A stretch of 64,000 nucleotides of DNA from Xanthocytophaga flava (GTDB lineage Bacteria; Bacteroidota; Bacteroidia; Cytophagales; 172606-1). The notes beneath the pieces are model-generated. The model saw nothing but the letters and a program-made list of their open reading frames with translations. It was not told the DNA's origin and searched no databases. Below, piece by piece: positions 8,838-18,446 of this stretch. The stretch lies in the NCBI GenBank assembly GCA_030068525.1, contig JASJOS010000016.1, positions 1-64,000 on the forward strand, in the 5' to 3' direction. Positions within the stretch are counted from its first letter, which is position 1. Each line of letters opens with the position of its first letter. The translations under genes and the position numbers were made by a program.

Positions 8838-11453
8838 TTATTTCCTGTCATCATTCATTTTGTTTATCAACTGTTCCAACGAATATTCGTCCGGAATAAG
8901 CACTTCACGGGCTTTACTGCCTTCAAAAGGGCCTACAATTCCCGCGGCCTCCAGTTGGTCAATTAATCGTCCTGCGCGGTTATATCCCAATTTCAGACGA
9001 CGTTGTAATAGTGATGTACTTCCTTGCTGATGCTGAACAATAATTCGTGCGGCTTCTTCAAACATAGAGTCTCTGTTTGCAAGGTCTATATCTTCTTTTC
9101 CACTACCACTATCATCACCTTCAAATTCCGGAAGCTGATAGGCATTTGGATACCCCCGTTGTCCGCCTACGAAATCACAGATTCTCTCTACTTCTTCTGT
9201 TTTTACAAAAGGACACTGTAAACGAATAATTTCCGAACCCATCATTAACAACATATCTCCCTGTCCAACTAGCTGATCTGCACCACCTGTATCCAGGATT
9301 GTGCGTGAGTCAATCTTTGATGTAACCTTAAACGATAAACGTGCCGGAAAGTTCGCTTTGATAATACCTGTAATAACGTTAACCGATGGACGCTGTGTTG
9401 CAACAACTAAGTGAATACCAATAGCACGAGCTAATTGGGCTAAGCGTGCAATAGGTTGTTCTACTTCTTTTCCTGCTGTCATCATCAAATCTGCTAACTC
9501 ATCAACTACCAATACGATATAAGGTAAAAAACGATGCCCTTTCTCCGGATTTAGCCGTCGATTGACAAACTTTGTATTGTATTCTTTCAAATTCCGGCAT
9601 TCTGCGTCCCGCAACAGGTCATAGCGAAGGTCCATTTCCACACAAAGCGAGTTCAATGTATGTACTACTTTCTTTGTATCTGTAATGATGGCATCTTCAT
9701 CACCTGGAAGCTTTGCCAGAAAATGACGTTCTATTTTATTGAATAAAGTTAATTCTACTTTTTTAGGGTCAACAAGAACAAACTTGAGCTCCGAAGGATG
9801 TTTTTTGTAAATTAATGAAGCCAGCACAACATTTAATCCCACAGACTTACCCTGACCAGTAGCTCCTGCCATCAGCAAGTGTGGCATCTTGGAAAGATCC
9901 GTTACAAAGACTTCATTTGAGATAGTTTTTCCCATCACAACGGGTAAATCCTTGTCACTTTTCTGGAAGGCTGGTGATAGCATAACAGACTTGATACTCA
10001 CCATTTCCCGCTTTTTATTTGGAACCTCAATACCGATGGTTCCTTTACCTGGAATCGGAGCAATAATACGTATACCCAAAGCCGCTAAGCTAAGTGCAAT
10101 ATCATCTTCCAGACTTTTGATCTTCGAGATCCGGATACCCGCTTCCGGAATGATCTCATACAGTGTTACGGTTGGTCCAATGGTTGCTTTGATTGAGGCA
10201 ATCCCTATTCCATAGTGGCCTAAGGTTTCAACAATCTTATCTTTATTCGCTTCCAGTTCTTCCACAGACACATGGGCTTTTTCTATAGGTTGTTCGTCCA
10301 ACAGATCTAATGATGGATATTGGTAATGTGCCAGATCCAATGTTGGGTCATAGTTAGGCAAGTCTGGAGGAAGAGCATCCTTATCAAATGGAAGGACAGG
10401 AATATTCTCTGTGATTGGAAGCGAGTCTTCTATCTTAAAGGGTATCTCCGTTTTGATAGGACTTCCTGTTGTAAGTGGTATATCTGCTATATTGGGTTGT
10501 TCGATACTGAATGCAACTTCTGTTGTCGGCTTACGAGGAATATCCCGTTTAGGTGTGGTAAGGTTGGTTTCAAAATGCATAGACTGTCCAACTGGTTCCA
10601 CCTCTGGTTTTTCTACAGGTATCTTTTCTACTTTATCTACTGCCACAGCAAACTTTGCCAAATCCGGATCATTGTTTGTAGGGATAGTATTCCATTGGCT
10701 TGGCACTACTATAGGAACTTCAGGTATATGTACCTCTTCTTTTCCAGCTTCTTCAATTTCACGGATCGTTTCATTGATTTTTACATTGAAGCTGCGAATC
10801 GTTGTAACATTAAAGAAGTAAATGATAAATACAACTAGTGCAAAGGCAATTAGCAGGAGAGTGCCCCATCCCAGCAGATCATGGCTAAACGAGGCTAATT
10901 CGTATCCTATCCCACCACTCAAAAAGCCTAGCCACTCCTGTTGTTGAGTTGTCAGGACCAAATAACCTAACAATGAACTAAGCCAGATGGCTGTAAACAA
11001 GGAAAACTGAGTCATCCGTCCAATCGGGAACAACTCACGTTTGAATACAATTTTATAGCCACCAAGAAACAGGATAGGAATAAGCAGAAATGCTGCTATT
11101 CCAAACCATTTATAGATAAGCCAGTGAGCCAGGAATGCTCCTGTAACTCCCAGCCAGTTTTCGGTCTCTGCTCCTGCTTCACGAATAGGAGTTTCATTGA
11201 CAGACCCTACCATGCTTTGGTCTGCTTTGCCTGTAAACAAATACGAAATGAATGCAATCGAGAGAAAAAATGATAGAAACAGTAGCAACAGACCGAGTGA
11301 AAGCTTCATTCGGGGATCACTAAAGGCTGCAGTCATTCGTTCCCAACGGTTGTTTCCACGACGTTTGGGGATGCTTTTTTTCTCTTCAGGCTCTTTCTCT
11401 TTGCGATAAGAGTTTCCGTTATTACCTGACTTGTTGTAAGTGTTTTTTGCCAT
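8838..11453 (-). CDS. ftsK: DNA translocase FtsK
   Basis: 871 residues. Four or five membrane segments occupy about residues 50-210, an acidic Pro-rich linker runs to about 390, and the motor follows. Walker A is AGATGQGKS at about residues 528-536, and Walker B is LVVDELADLMM. The C-terminal gamma winged-helix domain is present (YNRAGRLIDQLEAAGIVGPF). It moves chromosome ends to the septum and activates XerCD recombination at dif. The linker is short compared with that of E. coli FtsK. The ATG at 11451-11453 follows weak purine-rich sequence, normal for this group. Confidence 0.96.
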   Translation of the reverse strand: MAKNTYNKSGNNGNSYRKEKEPEEKKSIPKRRGNNRWERMTAAFSDPRMKLSLGLLLLFLSFFLSIAFISYLFTGKADQSMVGSVNETPIREAGAETENWLGVTGAFLAHWLIYKWFGIAAFLLIPILFLGGYKIVFKRELFPIGRMTQFSLFTAIWLSSLLGYLVLTTQQQEWLGFLSGGIGYELASFSHDLLGWGTLLLIAFALVVFIIYFFNVTTIRSFNVKINETIREIEEAGKEEVHIPEVPIVVPSQWNTIPTNNDPDLAKFAVAVDKVEKIPVEKPEVEPVGQSMHFETNLTTPKRDIPRKPTTEVAFSIEQPNIADIPLTTGSPIKTEIPFKIEDSLPITENIPVLPFDKDALPPDLPNYDPTLDLAHYQYPSLDLLDEQPIEKAHVSVEELEANKDKIVETLGHYGIGIASIKATIGPTVTLYEIIPEAGIRISKIKSLEDDIALSLAALGIRIIAPIPGKGTIGIEVPNKKREMVSIKSVMLSPAFQKSDKDLPVVMGKTISNEVFVTDLSKMPHLLMAGATGQGKSVGLNVVLASLIYKKHPSELKFVLVDPKKVELTLFNKIERHFLAKLPGDEDAIITDTKKVVHTLNSLCVEMDLRYDLLRDAECRNLKEYNTKFVNRRLNPEKGHRFLPYIVLVVDELADLMMTAGKEVEQPIARLAQLARAIGIHLVVATQRPSVNVITGIIKANFPARLSFKVTSKIDSRTILDTGGADQLVGQGDMLLMMGSEIIRLQCPFVKTEEVERICDFVGGQRGYPNAYQLPEFEGDDSGSGKEDIDLANRDSMFEEAARIIVQHQQGSTSLLQRRLKLGYNRAGRLIDQLEAAGIVGPFEGSKAREVLIPDEYSLEQLINKMNDDRK

Positions 11454-11557
11454 CTGTCCTCACTCCAAAATCTTTTTCTACGAAAAGAAAGTTTGTTATA
11501 TATATAGTATTAGAATATTTATGTGTAATTGATCTCTATTCTGAGAACTATGGCCTA

Positions 11558-11998
11558 TTATACAGTTTTGTATACATCCGGATTGTGCTTTTCCATCCAG
11601 TTTTCGGGACGGGCAGCTACTTTAAATCCGTATTTTTCATAAAGTGTATGTGCATCGGATGTGAGCAATACCCACCGGCGAAGACCTTGTAATTCAGGAT
11701 GAGAAGTTATCGTTTCTACCAGCCATTTGGATAAACCATTTTTTCGGTATTCTTCCTGTATGAATACATCGCCTAAATAGGCAACTGTAGCGAAGTCAGT
11801 GATGACACGTGCAAAGCCTACCTGTTGTGTTCCCTGATATACACCAAAACAAAGTGAATTCTCAATAGATTTTTGAACTGTCTGATAGGGAATATTAATG
11901 GCCCAGTAAGATTTCGTACTCAGAAAATGATGGATTAAAGGAATATCCAATCTGCTTTTGTCTGTACTGATGGTGTATTCACCATTTTCAAGTTGCAT
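11558..11998 (-). CDS. GNAT family N-acetyltransferase
   Basis: 146 residues from the ATG at 11998, which gives the usual GNAT start (MQLENGEYTIS). The open frame extends 17 codons further up to 12049, within 3 bases of the pyrD stop, and I cannot exclude that start. The acetyl-CoA binding motif A is seen as YLGDVFIQEEYRKNGLSKWL, followed by the late motif YEKYGFKVA. The substrate is unknown. It sits just downstream of pyrD on the same strand and is probably co-transcribed with it. Confidence 0.85.
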   Translation of the reverse strand: MQLENGEYTISTDKSRLDIPLIHHFLSTKSYWAINIPYQTVQKSIENSLCFGVYQGTQQVGFARVITDFATVAYLGDVFIQEEYRKNGLSKWLVETITSHPELQGLRRWVLLTSDAHTLYEKYGFKVAARPENWMEKHNPDVYKTV

Positions 11999-12051
11999 AG
12001 ATTTGGTTTCGGTTTGTTTAGGTTTGTTGGACTCTCCTGATATAAACAAAA

Positions 12052-13125
12052 TTACATATTATTTTTCAGGATTGCCCGATTAATCTTCTTAGCAATGCCC
12101 GGCCCTTCATAGATAAATCCTGTATATAACTGAATCAGTGAAGCACCCGCTGCCAGTTTCTCCTGTGCATCTTCCGGAGACGCAATACCGCCTACTCCTA
12201 TAATAGGAAATGTTCCACCGGATTTCTGATGCAGGTAACGGATTACTTCTGTTGCTCGTTTGGTGAGTGACTGTCCACTTAAACCTCCTAAACTACCTTT
12301 TTCAGGTTTGGGTATGATTGAAAGGTCTGACTTTAGTCCTGAATAGTTAATAGTCGTATTAGTTGCAATCACACCAGCAATTTTGGTTGTTTGTACAATC
12401 TCAACAATGTCATTTAAGTCTTCTTCTTCTAAATCTGGAGCTATTTTTAACAAAATAGGTTTAGGTGCTGACTTACGATAATTTTTATCCTGCAAAGTTT
12501 GTAATAATTTCATTAAAGGCTCTTTATCCTGTAAATCTCGTAGGCCAGGTGTATTAGGTGAACTTACATTTACTACAAAGTAATCTACTTCATCAAATAG
12601 AACGTCAAAACAGATTTCGTAGTCTTTAACAGCGTTTTCGTTTGATGTATCTTTATTCTTTCCAATGTTTCCGCCTATAATTACCCGTTTACGTTGAGGG
12701 TTTTGTGCTTCTGCTTTGCGAATTTTCCGGATGCGGGTGGCCGCTGCCTGTGCACCTTCGTTATTGAAGCCCATTCTATTAATCAATGCTTTGTCTTCCT
12801 TAAGACGAAACATGCGGGGTTTAGGATTACCTGGTTGAGCAAGAGGAGTAACCGTTCCGATTTCAATAAATCCAAAACCCAGATCTGCCAGTTCGGTAAT
12901 TAGTTCGGCATTTTTATCAAAACCTGCTGCAATGCCTACTGGATTGGGGAAACGAATACCAAATAATTCTCTTTCCAGTTTGGGGTGGGCTATATGATAT
13001 AATCCCCGGAAGATAGATGGCACCAAGGGTATCCGGAATAAGAACTTAACCAGGTTAAAAACAGTATGATGCGCTTTTTCTGCATCTAATAAGAAGAAGA
13101 GGGGTTGGAGAACATATCTGTACAT
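12052..13125 (-). CDS. pyrD: Dihydroorotate dehydrogenase (quinone), class 2
   Basis: 357 residues. It oxidises dihydroorotate to orotate with FMN and passes electrons to quinone at the inner membrane. Class 2 features are the N-terminal amphipathic helices (residues 1-45, [20 protein letters not shown]), the FMN loop [10 protein letters not shown], the catalytic serine segment [15 protein letters not shown], and [14 protein letters not shown] near the end. A TATCTTTG box ends only 5 bases before the ATG, which hints at a leaderless transcript. The downstream GNAT gene is probably in the same operon. Confidence 0.97.
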   Translation of the reverse strand: MYRYVLQPLFFLLDAEKAHHTVFNLVKFLFRIPLVPSIFRGLYHIAHPKLERELFGIRFPNPVGIAAGFDKNAELITELADLGFGFIEIGTVTPLAQPGNPKPRMFRLKEDKALINRMGFNNEGAQAAATRIRKIRKAEAQNPQRKRVIIGGNIGKNKDTSNENAVKDYEICFDVLFDEVDYFVVNVSSPNTPGLRDLQDKEPLMKLLQTLQDKNYRKSAPKPILLKIAPDLEEEDLNDIVEIVQTTKIAGVIATNTTINYSGLKSDLSIIPKPEKGSLGGLSGQSLTKRATEVIRYLHQKSGGTFPIIGVGGIASPEDAQEKLAAGASLIQLYTGFIYEGPGIAKKINRAILKNNM

Positions 13126-13130
13126 GCCTG

Positions 13131-13138
13131 CAAAGATA
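13131..13138 (-). promoter_or_regulatory. Candidate -7 promoter box of pyrD
   Basis: On the minus strand this reads TATCTTTG, an exact TAnnTTTG box, with 5 bases before the pyrD ATG. The expected TTTG at -33 is not obvious. If used, transcription would start at or next to the start codon. Confidence 0.4.
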
Positions 13139-13304
13139 ATATTCCTTTGTGTTTATTGATGAGTGTGTGATCAGCTTTTGAGAAAAAGCTATTATTTTTA
13201 AAAATGAATCTGTTTTGGTTCTTTACAGAATAGCCCGGTATTATTTTTGAGGAAATTTAGGTTTACATTTGTGATTTCAGATACAGGTAGACTATACGAT
13301 TCGA

Positions 13305-14384
13305 ATGAAAATCCTTGACTGGTATATTATTAAGAAATATCTCTCCACATTTATATTTGTGGTAGGGATTCTGATGGCGATTATTGTGGTGATTGATGTA
13401 GTGGAGAAAATGGATGATTTTATCAAACGGAATGCACCATTAAAAGCCATTATCTTTGATTATTATCTGAATTTTATTCCATACTATGCAAACCTGCTAA
13501 GTCCGATTACAGTATTTATTGCCACTGTATTTGTGACGGCACAGCTGGCTGCCCGTACAGAAATTATTGCCATACTCAGTAGTGGGGTAAGCTTTCGAAG
13601 AGTGCTAGTGCCCTATTTGATAGGTTCCTGTGTGGTAGGAGCGATGATTTTCTACCTTACTGGATGGGTTATCCCGAATGCAAATAAAACCAGACTGGCG
13701 TTTGAGAAAAAATACACCAAAGACCAGTTTTATTTTAGTGGACGAAATATCCATCGTAAGGTTGCTCCGGATCTGTATGTATACCTGGAAAGCTATGATA
13801 ATAGCCGTGATATAGGATATCGGTTTACAGAAGAGAAAATTATAGGAACTGAAATGAAGGCAAAGCTTTTTGCTCAATCGGTTACCTGGATTCCTGAAAA
13901 GAGTAAATGGAAGCTGACTGATTACCGCATTCATACCTTCGATGGTTTAAAGGAGACAATTTCTTCCGGAATACAGAAAGATACCATTGTTCCTAATCTG
14001 GTGCCTGCCGATTTTGGCAACAACTACATGCAATATGAAACCTATACCCTGACAGAACTGGAAGACCTGATTGGAGAGTTGATTAAACGGGGAGATGATG
14101 GAGTAGAGATTTATCAGATTGAAAAGTATCTGCGTTTTACCAGTCCGTTTGCCATTATGATTCTGACTATGATGGGAGTAATCGTATCTGCCCGAAAAAG
14201 TCGACAAGGTGTTGGTTTCCAGATTGCATTTGGGTTTGTACTGGCTTTCGCATACATTCTGATCTTTATTATGGGTAAAACACTGGCGCAGATTGGTTCT
14301 ATTCCACCTATGGTGGCTGTATGGATTCCGAACTTTATATTTGCTGTGTTAAGCTTTATCTTGTATTTTGTTGTGCCAAGGTAG
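13305..14384 (+). CDS. LptF/LptG-family (YjgP/YjgQ) permease
   Basis: 359 residues with the layout of the LPS export permeases. The first two membrane segments lie at about 12-33 and 55-80, the third at about 100-125, a periplasmic beta-jellyroll domain runs from about 130 to 265, and three membrane helices close the protein (about 280-357). The N-terminal MKILDWYIIKKYLSTFIFV and the motif VIVSARKSRQGVGFQIAFG are typical. It forms the membrane part of the LptBFG transporter that pulls lipopolysaccharide from the inner membrane. I cannot decide between LptF and LptG from sequence alone. It stands alone with its own terminator. Confidence 0.9.
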   Translation: MKILDWYIIKKYLSTFIFVVGILMAIIVVIDVVEKMDDFIKRNAPLKAIIFDYYLNFIPYYANLLSPITVFIATVFVTAQLAARTEIIAILSSGVSFRRVLVPYLIGSCVVGAMIFYLTGWVIPNANKTRLAFEKKYTKDQFYFSGRNIHRKVAPDLYVYLESYDNSRDIGYRFTEEKIIGTEMKAKLFAQSVTWIPEKSKWKLTDYRIHTFDGLKETISSGIQKDTIVPNLVPADFGNNYMQYETYTLTELEDLIGELIKRGDDGVEIYQIEKYLRFTSPFAIMILTMMGVIVSARKSRQGVGFQIAFGFVLAFAYILIFIMGKTLAQIGSIPPMVAVWIPNFIFAVLSFILYFVVPR

Positions 14385-14412
14385 CGTCTGATCTCTATCA
14401 TACTATATATTG

Positions 14413-14443
14413 GAACCCCTCATCAATGAGGGGTTCTTTTTTT
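14413..14443 (+). terminator. Terminator of the LptF/G-like gene
   Basis: A 10-bp perfect stem, GAACCCCTCA (14413-14422) with TGAGGGGTTC (14427-14436), a 4-base loop and then seven further T after the stem. It lies 28 bases after the stop codon. Confidence 0.9.
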
Positions 14444-14454
14444 GCTTTTAACCA

Positions 14455-14462
14455 TACTTTTG
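14455..14462 (+). promoter_or_regulatory. Candidate -7 promoter box of the DMT transporter gene
   Basis: TACTTTTG matches TAnnTTTG and ends 30 bases before the ATG at 14493. It lies just after the preceding terminator, where a new promoter is expected. No clear -33 element. Confidence 0.35.
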
Positions 14463-14492
14463 TAGTAAAATATTTTTCACAACAGATAATTT

Positions 14493-15422
14493 ATGCAAGA
14501 TTCCACTGGTACATCTGCAACTCCATCACTACAGGACTATCTGCAGTTACATTTTCTGGTCATTATCTGGGGATTTACTGCTATTCTTGGCCGATTGATA
14601 ACAATTCCTGCTGTGGAGTTGGTTGTGTATCGCACATTGCTGGCTTCTATCCTGTTAGGACTTATTTGTTTCTATAAGAAGAAAGAGTTGAATGTAGGGA
14701 CATCTATCACTATTCAGTTCTTACTGACAGGAGGTATAATTGCACTACACTGGATTTTATTTTTTGCTGCAGCAAGAGTGGCTAATGTGTCGGTATGTCT
14801 GGCTGGCATGGCAACCGGATCGTTGTGGACTAGTTTATTGGAACCACTAGTACAACGTCGTAAAGTTAGATTGCTGGAAATAGGTCTGGGAATAATTGCC
14901 ATAGCAGGCTTGTATGTGGTTTTTCGTTTTGAGTTTACTCATGCATTGGGATTAGGAATGGCTGTAATTTCTGCTATGCTGGCTGCTTTATTCTCTGTGA
15001 TTAATTCCAGATTTGCTCATACCTATGATGCGCAGGTAGTTACTTTTTATGAAATGATGGGTGCTTGTTTGAGTGCCTCAGTCTTACTGCCTCTTTTTTC
15101 TGTACTTTTCTACAAGGGAGAACCCATCAATCTAGTTCCTGTAGCATGGGACTGGTTATGGATTGTACTACTTGCCTGGGTGTGTACAGTATATGCGTAT
15201 TCAATGGGCGTGAGCTTGTTACGCAAATTTACTCCATTTGCAATTAATCTGACTATTAATTTGGAACCTGTATATGGAATTATTCTGGCAGTATTAATCT
15301 TTGGAGAAAAGGAGCGAATGACCCCTGGATTTTATGCTGGTACCGCTATCATCTTACTGGCAGTATTAATTTATCCGTTACTGAAAAGTTTTCAGGCAAA
15401 GAATATAAGGCAAAATGTCTGA
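14493..15422 (+). CDS. DMT-superfamily (EamA) transporter
   Basis: 309 residues and about ten membrane helices in two EamA repeats (about 15-145 and 160-300). The pattern of short loops and the second-half start MAVISAMLAALFSVINSRF are typical of drug/metabolite exporters. It lies in the inner membrane. The substrate cannot be predicted; family members export amino acids, metabolites or toxic compounds. The gene lies 77 bases upstream of trpS on the same strand. A second EamA protein is encoded at 26.1-27.1 kb, but the two differ clearly in sequence. Confidence 0.88.
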   Translation: MQDSTGTSATPSLQDYLQLHFLVIIWGFTAILGRLITIPAVELVVYRTLLASILLGLICFYKKKELNVGTSITIQFLLTGGIIALHWILFFAAARVANVSVCLAGMATGSLWTSLLEPLVQRRKVRLLEIGLGIIAIAGLYVVFRFEFTHALGLGMAVISAMLAALFSVINSRFAHTYDAQVVTFYEMMGACLSASVLLPLFSVLFYKGEPINLVPVAWDWLWIVLLAWVCTVYAYSMGVSLLRKFTPFAINLTINLEPVYGIILAVLIFGEKERMTPGFYAGTAIILLAVLIYPLLKSFQAKNIRQNV

Positions 15423-15499
15423 GTCGTTGGGATAACGAGAAAATAATATCATTTTTGTGCCGCATTTTGCATCCTGGTAATTATATATCTTTCTATTTT

Positions 15500-16471
15500 A
15501 TGTCTCGCATTCTTACAGGCATTCAATCTTCTGGTCGCCCTCATCTGGGAAACATTCTGGGAGCGATTGCACCTGCAATCAAGCTTTCCAGCCAACCGGA
15601 GAACGAATCATTTTTCTTTATTGCTGATTTGCACTCGCTGACTTCGCTAAAAGACGGAGAAAAACGAAAAGAATATACATATGCCATTGCTGCCGCATGG
15701 CTCGCGTGTGGATTTGATACTGAGAAAAATGTTTTGTGGAGACAATCAAGAGTACCTGCTCATACCGAGTTAGCATGGTTTCTGAATTGCTATACGCCTA
15801 TGAATTGGATGTATACAGGTGCATTTGAAGAAAAATCAGGTAGATCTGAGGCAAGTGCCAATGTTGGATTATTTACCTATCCAATTTTACAGGCAGCAGA
15901 TATCTTATTGTATGATGCCAATTATGTTCCGGTTGGAAAAGATCAGCAACAACATCTTGAAATTACCCGAAATATTGCAAATACATTTAACTACCAGCAT
16001 GGAGAGGTATTTGTTGTACCTGAAGCAAAGATTAGTGAGGATGTAATGGTGATTCCAGGTGTCGATGGACAGAAAATGAGTAAATCCTATAATAACTATA
16101 TTGATATTTTTCTGCCAGAGAAAGAATTGTTGAAGGTGATAAAGACAATCAAGACAGATAGCACCCCATTAGAAGAACCTAAAAATCCGGATACAGATAT
16201 CGTATTTAAACTGTATTCGCTGATTGCTTCATCAGAACAAACTGAAGCCTTACGACAAAAATATCTGGCTGGAAACTTTGGCTATGGGCATGCCAAACAG
16301 GAACTGCATGCTGTGATGTTGTCTGTTTTTGAAGAGCCGCGTCGCAAATTTGCTTATTACATGGAGAATTTACCCGAATTGGAAAAAGAACTTCAGAAAG
16401 GAGAAGAGAAGGCTAAGGAAATTGCTGCTCATACATTGGATAAAGTACGAAAGGTATTGGGGTTTATATAA
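15500..16471 (+). CDS. trpS: Tryptophanyl-tRNA synthetase
   Basis: 323 residues from the ATG at 15500; the 15 codons before it are not family-like. It is a class I synthetase with the HIGH-type signature RPHLGN at residues 14-18 and KMSKS at 192-196 (DGQKMSKSYNNY). Also visible are FIADLHSLT and the tryptophan-pocket region GLFTYPILQAADILLYDANYVPVGKDQQQH. It charges tRNA-Trp in the cytoplasm. Length and motifs are complete. A hairpin follows at 16495. Confidence 0.96.
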   Translation: MSRILTGIQSSGRPHLGNILGAIAPAIKLSSQPENESFFFIADLHSLTSLKDGEKRKEYTYAIAAAWLACGFDTEKNVLWRQSRVPAHTELAWFLNCYTPMNWMYTGAFEEKSGRSEASANVGLFTYPILQAADILLYDANYVPVGKDQQQHLEITRNIANTFNYQHGEVFVVPEAKISEDVMVIPGVDGQKMSKSYNNYIDIFLPEKELLKVIKTIKTDSTPLEEPKNPDTDIVFKLYSLIASSEQTEALRQKYLAGNFGYGHAKQELHAVMLSVFEEPRRKFAYYMENLPELEKELQKGEEKAKEIAAHTLDKVRKVLGFI

Positions 16472-16494
16472 ACTAGTGAACCCTGTTGAAAATG

Positions 16495-16529
16495 AAACAG
16501 CTGTCGTGGATGCCCATGACAGCTGTTTT
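16495..16529 (+). terminator. Terminator of trpS
   Basis: An inverted repeat, AAACAGCTGTC (16495-16505) with GACAGCTGTTT (16518-16528), followed by a short T run. It lies 23 bases past the stop codon. Confidence 0.75.
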
Positions 16530-16589
16530 GTAGGAACCAATCAAACTTTCCTGTTAATAAATCACTTATAAACCTTTATTTTTAATATC

Positions 16590-17003
16590 TTAGTTAAGAT
16601 TTACTACACGAGCTGTAGTAGTCTCGATCTTGAATGTTTTGCTTTGAGTTTCTTTACCATTAGAAATCTGGAATGTATACTCTCCATCTGCTAATGTGCT
16701 GAAATCAAATGTCCGGATATAGCTAGAATTGTTTTTCGTTACTTCTGTGTAAATAGTCTCGTTTTTAGCATTCAGAATAGTAATAAACACTTTGTTGTTA
16801 TTATTCGCTGCAATGATTGTTTTAAATTTCAGCGAGTTTGGTAACTGGAACACTGTTGACTGCAATGATCCGGCTGCTGCTGGTTCTGGACCTGTAGCAC
16901 CAAAAGTTACCTGAGTAGCTGCTACTGCAACGGCTGCAACCAATGTTAAGACAGCTTTACGAATAGCGAAACGAAGACGATTGTTAGTTACCTGAGTTTT
17001 CAT
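16590..17003 (-). CDS. Small secreted beta-rich protein, unknown role
   Basis: 137 residues from the ATG at 17003, which places a good signal peptide at the N-terminus: basic region (NNRLRFAIRKA), hydrophobic VLTLVAAVAVAA and cleavage near TFGA. The mature part (about 95 residues) has alternating beta-strand sequence and a closing segment DGEYTFQISNGKETQSKTF, which resembles the beta-sandwich tails of type IX secreted proteins, though it is not followed by a typical Arg/Lys end. The frame stays open to 17123 with two further ATGs in near-identical contexts, but those would bury the signal peptide behind 40 Ser/Thr/Asn-rich residues. Function unknown. Confidence 0.75.
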   Translation of the reverse strand: MKTQVTNNRLRFAIRKAVLTLVAAVAVAATQVTFGATGPEPAAAGSLQSTVFQLPNSLKFKTIIAANNNNKVFITILNAKNETIYTEVTKNNSSYIRTFDFSTLADGEYTFQISNGKETQSKTFKIETTTARVVNLN

Positions 17004-17128
17004 AATTGTAGTTGTTAAATTGTTAGTTGTAGTTGAGATAGTAGTGTTTGAATTTAAAGAGATACTAGTGTCAGTTTTCATAGTTGTAAAATAATTTTTA
17101 AAAGAGTATTTTAAAGTTTTCATAGTTG
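16995..17128 (-). repeat. Three copies of a start-site sequence, in one frame
   Basis: The minus strand carries ACAATTATGAAAACT (ATG at 17003), ACAACTATGAAAACT (ATG at 17080) and CAACTATGAAAACT (ATG at 17123), all in the same frame and each starting Met-Lys-Thr. The sequence between is rich in ACT/AAT codons. It looks like local duplication of a translation start region. Confidence 0.6.
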
Positions 17129-17510
17129 CTTTCGGTAGTAGATATTTTCCAATCTCTGTGCCAATTCATAAGAATCTTCGTTTTTAGCTCAATTTCAAGG
17201 TTTTTCAATTTCCTTGCTTTTTCGCTTCTGTCCGGTTTCAAGATTACTTGTTCATTTTCGGACACATTGCTTATATTTTGCTTCAGAGTTCAGATTCAAT
17301 TTTCAACCTGTTTTGAATATTTATGGCTATATGATGCAGCCGTAACCCTATCCATTAAAGATTTTAGGGTAAGTGGTTTGAAAAAAGGATAGAAGGAGGG
17401 AATAATTAGATGGATGGTAGGACCAGAGAGAGTAGATAACGGTTTAAAAATAATGGCAGCCCATATAAGAGTAATTTTTCTCATATAGGCTGCAAAAAAA
17501 CAGATAGATC

Positions 17511-18446
17511 TTAATCTGCATAATATTTTTCTAAACCGGAAGCTGGTTTCCAGTCTGAGGTAGGTTCAAAGTAATTCCATAATAGACGGGAGATATTTCT
17601 TATTAACACATAACCTGGGTTAGTGTATTTCCAGCTTGTATCCTGAAGATTTTTTGTGATTACGCAAAAAACATAGTCGCCTGAAGGAGCATTAACCAAC
17701 ACAACCTCTGAGCGGGATTCATTGACTGCCCCTTGTTTTGAGGCTACCTGTACATAAGGAGGAATTTCTGAAAGTGCTTCTTCGTCCCAATAAATTCGAG
17801 TCAGATTACGATAGATGCGTTCACTGGCTGCCGGACTAATGAGTTTGCCTTCCTGAATGCTGACAAATAAATCGGCCATCTCTCTTGGTGTTGTTTGTCC
17901 CCAGCCATAAACTTTTCGTGCATTTTCTCTGCCTGGTGTTCGGGAGTTTACGCGGGTGTGTCGAAATCCATAGTCTTCAAGTATTTTATTGATAGCAGTT
18001 CCTGTTCCTGCCAAGGACTGACACCATAAACTGGCTGTATTGTCACTAGTCGTAATCATCAGCATCATTACTTTGCTTAAGGTAATAACAGAACTGTCTT
18101 TAAATGAGCCCAGAATATCTTCTCCTGCATATAATAGCGAATCTTTGTAAACAAGTTTGTCATGATAGTGAAGTTCTCCTTTTTCGATTTTATCCATGAT
18201 GCCAATGGTAATCGGCACTTTGATCATGCTGGCTGTAGGAAAAATGCTATCTGCATTCAGATAGGCTGTCTGACCAGTTTTCAGATTTCGAACATATATT
18301 CCTACTGTTCCTTTGAAGTCCTTTACTGCATCGGATAATTTCTTTTGTAAAATAGGGTCATTCTTTGGCTTTTTAGTTTGAGCCAACAGGCAAATAGGTA
18401 AACAGAGGCTAAGGAAAAGAGACAATAAAATAATTTTGGATTTCAT
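17511..18446 (-). CDS. Class A beta-lactamase-like serine hydrolase
   Basis: 311 residues with a signal peptide (hydrophobic 5-22, ending LLAQ). The penicillin-binding fold is clear: nucleophile motif SMIK (Ser73, Lys76), SDN at 134-136 and a third motif KQG at 237-239 in place of the usual KTG. The segment NSRTPGRENARKVYGWGQTTPREMADLF fits the omega-loop region and following helix of class A enzymes, but I cannot place a clear deacylating Glu in an ExxLN motif. It may therefore be a weak beta-lactamase or a different periplasmic serine hydrolase. It stands alone, divergent from the LLM oxidoreductase gene. Confidence 0.8.
   Translation of the reverse strand: MKSKIILLSLFLSLCLPICLLAQTKKPKNDPILQKKLSDAVKDFKGTVGIYVRNLKTGQTAYLNADSIFPTASMIKVPITIGIMDKIEKGELHYHDKLVYKDSLLYAGEDILGSFKDSSVITLSKVMMLMITTSDNTASLWCQSLAGTGTAINKILEDYGFRHTRVNSRTPGRENARKVYGWGQTTPREMADLFVSIQEGKLISPAASERIYRNLTRIYWDEEALSEIPPYVQVASKQGAVNESRSEVVLVNAPSGDYVFCVITKNLQDTSWKYTNPGYVLIRNISRLLWNYFEPTSDWKPASGLEKYYAD

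Noticed and set aside
10320-10838. Long plus-strand frames within ftsK
   Set aside because: They are antisense to the well-supported FtsK linker and have Cys/Trp/Tyr-rich, non-protein-like composition.
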